Shown here: positions 6,213 to 6,935 of the stretch, in pieces | How positions within the stretch are numbered: the first letter of the stretch is position 1 | Layout: every line of letters begins with the position of its first letter | Translations under genes and position numbers: made by a program | NCBI GenBank assembly: GCA_002430925.1 | Contig: DJDD01000031.1 | Span: forward strand, 1 to 6,935 | Source of the DNA: Flavobacteriales bacterium UBA5933 | Lineage (GTDB): Bacteria > Bacteroidota > Bacteroidia > Flavobacteriales > Weeksellaceae | Direction: 5' to 3' | DNA length: 6,935 nucleotides | Notes under the pieces: model-generated | The model's input: the letters and a program-made list of their open reading frames with translations, nothing else | Told to the model about the DNA's origin: nothing | Database searches by the model: none

Positions 6213-6919
6213 TGGGAGGTTTTTCATTAATCACAATTCTTATTATAGGGTTGAATGTAATTATTAGCTGGAAAGGATTTAATGATTACTCTTTTTTTGA
6301 TAAATATAAATTTCAGATAGGTTCTATTGTTCATAACAAAGAATATTATAGAATACTAAGTTCAGGATTTTTGCATGTAGATGTTACACATTTAATCTTT
6401 AATATGTTAACATTATACTTTTTTGCAGATCCTGTAATTGCATTCTTTGCAAGTCCACAAGGTTTTCTATTTGGAGATTTTTCTCAGACAAAGATGAATG
6501 TAGGATATGGTATGTTTCTTTTAACTTATCTTGCTGCAATTATTGGAGGAAACTTATTGTCTCTATTAATTCATAAAAAAGATAATTGGTATTCTGCTGT
6601 AGGAGCATCTGGAGGAGTAACAGGAATCTTATTTGCTGCTATTGCAGCGTTTCCACAGCAAGAAATAGGTTTATACTTTATTATAGATATACCTGCTTGG
6701 ATTTTTGGTATTCTATATTTAGGATATTCTGTTTATGGAATGAAAACTAATTTAGGAAATATTGGACATTCAGCTCATATTGGTGGTGCTATTGTAGGGC
6801 TTTTATCAGCAATTCTATTTTATCCTGCAATTTTACAAATAAATACTTACTATATTCTTGGAATGATGATTCCATTAATTATTTTATTAATTATCATTTT
6901 GAAAGAACATAGAAAATAA
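6212..6919 (+). CDS. Rhomboid-family intramembrane serine protease
   Basis: This 235-residue inner-membrane protein has the complete rhomboid catalytic set: nucleophile Ser133 in GASGG (131-135, the GxSG motif), base His189 in AHIGG (188-192), and the oxyanion residues His60 and Asn64 as HxxxN. The Ser-to-His spacing (56) is close to that of E. coli GlpG (53). Hydrophobic segments lie near 4-20, 57-76, 100-120, 133-148, 152-172, 187-206 and 212-230, i.e. the six-helix core plus a seventh C-terminal helix. The loop between helices 2 and 3 (about 74-98) looks extended. Rhomboids cleave membrane-anchored substrates within or next to a helix; the substrate here is unknown. The ATG overlaps the parC stop as TAATG, so translation is probably coupled to parC. 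There is no GlpG-type cytoplasmic N-domain. The active-site residues argue against an inactive pseudoprotease. Confidence 0.9.
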   Translation: MGGFSLITILIIGLNVIISWKGFNDYSFFDKYKFQIGSIVHNKEYYRILSSGFLHVDVTHLIFNMLTLYFFADPVIAFFASPQGFLFGDFSQTKMNVGYGMFLLTYLAAIIGGNLLSLLIHKKDNWYSAVGASGGVTGILFAAIAAFPQQEIGLYFIIDIPAWIFGILYLGYSVYGMKTNLGNIGHSAHIGGAIVGLLSAILFYPAILQINTYYILGMMIPLIILLIIILKEHRK

Positions 6920-6920
6920 A

Positions 6921-6935
6921 AGCATAAAAAAAGCC
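6921..6935 (+). terminator. Possible opening arm of a terminator, cut by the window edge
   Basis: Just after the rhomboid stop, seven A residues (6926-6932) run into GCC at the window end. This is the usual left side of a bidirectional intrinsic terminator (A-tract, stem, then GGC and T-tract). It fits the end of the parE-parC operon, but the stem's second arm is outside the window, so the call is based on half a motif. Confidence 0.3.

Noticed and set aside
1..6935. Mobile element, CRISPR array, toxin-antitoxin or phage-defence system
   Set aside because: All long plus-strand frames are housekeeping or membrane genes with normal spacing. No transposase, integrase, tandem repeat array, tRNA attachment site or defence-type domain was seen.

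Overview
The window looks like chromosomal, housekeeping DNA from a low-GC member of the Bacteroidota, most likely a flavobacterium. The evidence is the strong A+T bias, the character of the topoisomerase subunits, the general lack of Shine-Dalgarno sequences, and a perfect match to the Bacteroidota -7 promoter box (TAnnTTTG) in front of the first topoisomerase gene. The species cannot be named from this sequence. I saw no mobile element, CRISPR array, tRNA or rRNA.

Layout: positions 1-22 are the right half of a terminator hairpin whose other half lies outside the window. A class I/II aminotransferase of the YbdL (methionine/kynurenine aminotransferase-like) family runs on the minus strand (27-1166). 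A 107-bp divergent intergenic region (1167-1273) holds an 8-bp perfect inverted repeat next to the aminotransferase and the -7 box of the rightward operon. Four plus-strand genes follow with almost no gaps: parE (1274-3124), a small two-span membrane protein of unknown function (3148-3642), parC (3651-6212) and a rhomboid-family intramembrane serine protease (6212-6919). The parC stop and rhomboid start overlap as TAATG. The last bases look like the opening arm of a terminator.

Function: ParE (ATPase and TOPRIM) and ParC (catalytic tyrosine, DNA-binding core, C-terminal pinwheel) together make the A2B2 topoisomerase IV, which decatenates daughter chromosomes. The two membrane proteins appear to be co-transcribed with it, although nothing in the sequence shows a functional link. 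The aminotransferase is transcribed separately and is metabolically unrelated.

I do not see an obviously new multi-gene system here. The points most worth a second look are: methionine at the quinolone-contact serine position of ParC; a QxxLF sliding-clamp-type motif in the acidic tail of ParC; the uncharacterised membrane protein between the two topoisomerase genes, possibly carrying a PH-like domain; the translational coupling of a rhomboid protease to parC; and several perfect inverted repeats at gene starts.
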